DNA of 64,000 nt. Source: Flavobacterium urocaniciphilum (GTDB lineage Bacteria > Bacteroidota > Bacteroidia > Flavobacteriales > Flavobacteriaceae). The DNA is taken from contig NZ_FOEI01000001.1 of the NCBI RefSeq assembly GCF_900110615.1, forward strand, positions 310,001 to 374,000, read 5' to 3'. The notes below the pieces were generated by a model, which worked only from the letters and a program-made list of their open reading frames with translations, searched no databases and was not told where the DNA came from. Made by a program: the position numbers and the translations under genes. Of the stretch, positions 62,846 through 64,000 are shown piece after piece (position 1 is the stretch's first letter; each line of letters starts with the position of its first letter).

Positions 62846-64000
62846 TTATTTTTTATTGAAGTCCAAATCTTGAAAATCGTAACTAAAATCTGTCAATTCC
62901 GAGATAGGAACCATTTTAATATTGGTGTAATTTTCTGAAAAAGTAATCAATGCATCGGCGTTAAAACTTCTATTGAACCACTTTACAGCAAAAGTATTGT
63001 CTTTGTAATAGAAAATCTCTCCAGCCAATTGTGGAGAACGCTCCGAATTGAAATACATTTTGCCTTTTTTCTCTGTAATTGTAATGTTTCCGAACCAGTT
63101 GTCTTTATATGTACCAATATAGTTTTTAGCATCAATTTTGACTTTATTCTTTTTGTTTTCTGCAATTTTAGCCCAAACTTCTTTTGTAACTTTATCTGCT
63201 TCAGCAATATTGTTTTTTTCTCTATCGCTATACATCTTAACGTAATCTCTGTATTCGATATTTAAATATGCATCTTTAATTGTACTCGTAATAGCATTAA
63301 AAGCAGCACCAGATTGTTGATTGGTTAACACTACAATCCCTAAATTTAATTCAGGAATAAGCGTTACTTGTGTTACAATTCCTTCTAAACCACCCGTATG
63401 AGTTACTTGTTTGTAACCTTTTACATCACTTAAAAACCAACCTAAACCATAACCAGAAAAATGTGTAAAATATGGCTCCCTCGTTCTAGCCGGAATAATG
63501 GTTTGCAATTGCCACATTTCGTTATGTTGTGCTTCAGAAAACATTTTATTTTCTTTATTTGCACCATATTTTCCTCCTTGTAATTGCATAATCATCCATT
63601 TACTCATGTCGTTTACAGAAGAATAAATTCCAGCAGCCGCATCAAAAGTTTGGTTTTTGTATCGTGAAATAACTTTTAACTTACCATCTGTTGGTACGTG
63701 AGGATCAATGATATTTGTGGTGTCTTTTAAACGTAAAAATGAACCAGCACTATTATTCATTTCCAACGGTTTCATGATTCTGTTTTCAATGAAATCACAC
63801 CAAGATAATCCACTTACTTTTTCAATAACTTCACCGGCTACAATGTATAATAAATTGTCGTAATCGTATTTCGTTCTGAAATCGGATACAGGTTTTAAAT
63901 ATTGTAAATTTTCAATAATATCTTTAGGTTTGAAATTACTTCCGTCAGGCCAAATCATTAAATCTCCAGCACCTAAGCCTAATCCACTTCTATGAGTAAC
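62846..64000 (-). CDS. serine hydrolase (class C beta-lactamase-like), N-terminus beyond window
   Basis: The frame is open to the right edge, where it reads 'THRSGLGLGAGDLMIWPDGS'; the first ATG inside the window (63958) is not the true start. Later motifs are the Y-x-N type 'FRTKYDYDNLLYIVAGEVIE', 'FDAAAGIYSSVNDMSKWMIM', the KTG-equivalent 'YKQVTHTGGLEGIVTQVTLI' and a C-terminal DUF3471-like beta domain ('IGTYKDNWFGNITITEKKGK'). The SxxK nucleophile motif should be beyond the edge. Such proteins are exported peptidases or esterases; the substrate is unknown. Confidence 0.9.
   Translation of the reverse strand, partial: VTHRSGLGLGAGDLMIWPDGSNFKPKDIIENLQYLKPVSDFRTKYDYDNLLYIVAGEVIEKVSGLSWCDFIENRIMKPLEMNNSAGSFLRLKDTTNIIDPHVPTDGKLKVISRYKNQTFDAAAGIYSSVNDMSKWMIMQLQGGKYGANKENKMFSEAQHNEMWQLQTIIPARTREPYFTHFSGYGLGWFLSDVKGYKQVTHTGGLEGIVTQVTLIPELNLGIVVLTNQQSGAAFNAITSTIKDAYLNIEYRDYVKMYSDREKNNIAEADKVTKEVWAKIAENKKNKVKIDAKNYIGTYKDNWFGNITITEKKGKMYFNSERSPQLAGEIFYYKDNTFAVKWFNRSFNADALITFSENYTNIKMVPISELTDFSYDFQDLDFNKK

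Overview
The window is AT-rich chromosomal DNA from a member of the Bacteroidota, most likely the Flavobacteriaceae and close to Flavobacterium. The evidence is: protein families typical of that group (a PspC-type protein, DUF4442, DUF349, 2TM domain proteins, a type IX secretion C-terminal domain, an OstA-like protein, the spoT-fur-purA neighbourhood); promoters of the Bacteroidota kind (TTG, about 19 bases, TAnnTTTG) in place of TTGACA/TATAAT; and almost no Shine-Dalgarno sequences. There are no rRNA genes, CRISPR arrays, transposases, integrases or phage genes. It reads as core genome with one accessory surface-glycan region.

Layout. 1-2.1 kb: a PspC-like protein (cut by the window edge) with its PadR regulator, then a DUF4442 protein and a TIGR01777-type epimerase. 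2.3-6.5 kb: grpE-dnaJ and a Na+-efflux-like ABC-2 exporter. 6.5-10.1 kb: a lipoprotein and a small membrane protein ahead of a sigma54-activator-like response regulator, a one-domain DEAD protein and an alpha/beta hydrolase. 10.2-11.9 kb: an ABC-F ATPase. 11.9-15.7 kb (minus strand): a carotenoid operon, carH-like regulator-crtI-crtB-crtZ. 15.8-16.1 kb: tRNA-Leu(GAG) and two identical tRNA-Lys(TTT). 16.4-20.3 kb: aroK, a phosphoribosyltransferase, a TPMT-like methyltransferase, an S4 protein, an FKBP lipoprotein and dapD.

20.3-35.7 kb is the surface-polysaccharide region. It starts with seven LPS or O-antigen type genes in mixed orientation (GT2, GT9, Kdo-kinase-like and GT4 families). It continues with a long minus-strand operon for a pseudaminic-acid-like nonulosonate: pseB, pseC, an aldo/keto reductase, a CMP-transferase fused to a HemL-like aminotransferase, a double-GNAT acetyltransferase, pseI and a capsule-type glycosyltransferase. 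No PseG hydrolase is visible. This is the most interesting biosynthetic locus here.

35.8-41.1 kb: tsaC, cca, a four-helix-bundle protein, ctaA (haem A synthase), a membrane protein and two exported thioredoxin-like proteins. 41.2-45.0 kb: a LytS/LytTR two-component operon in which the kinase has become fused in frame to a 2TM domain and is followed by three stand-alone 2TM paralogues; the kinase gene also seems to carry a translated palindromic repeat. 45.3-64 kb: a monooxygenase-fold protein, a lipoprotein, PhzF-like, DUF349, aroE, DedA, TPR protein, class III aminotransferase, OstA-like, a T9SS-secreted leucine-rich-repeat protein, purA, fur, an exported unknown, spoT/rel and a serine hydrolase cut by the window edge.

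The strongest leads are: (1) inverted repeats sitting on the -7 boxes of the carH-like gene and of crtI, which suggest a light/B12-controlled operator; (2) the PseG-less nonulosonate operon with its fused aminotransferase; and (3) the kinase-2TM fusion with its in-frame repeat. All function statements come from reading motifs by eye; no database search was run.
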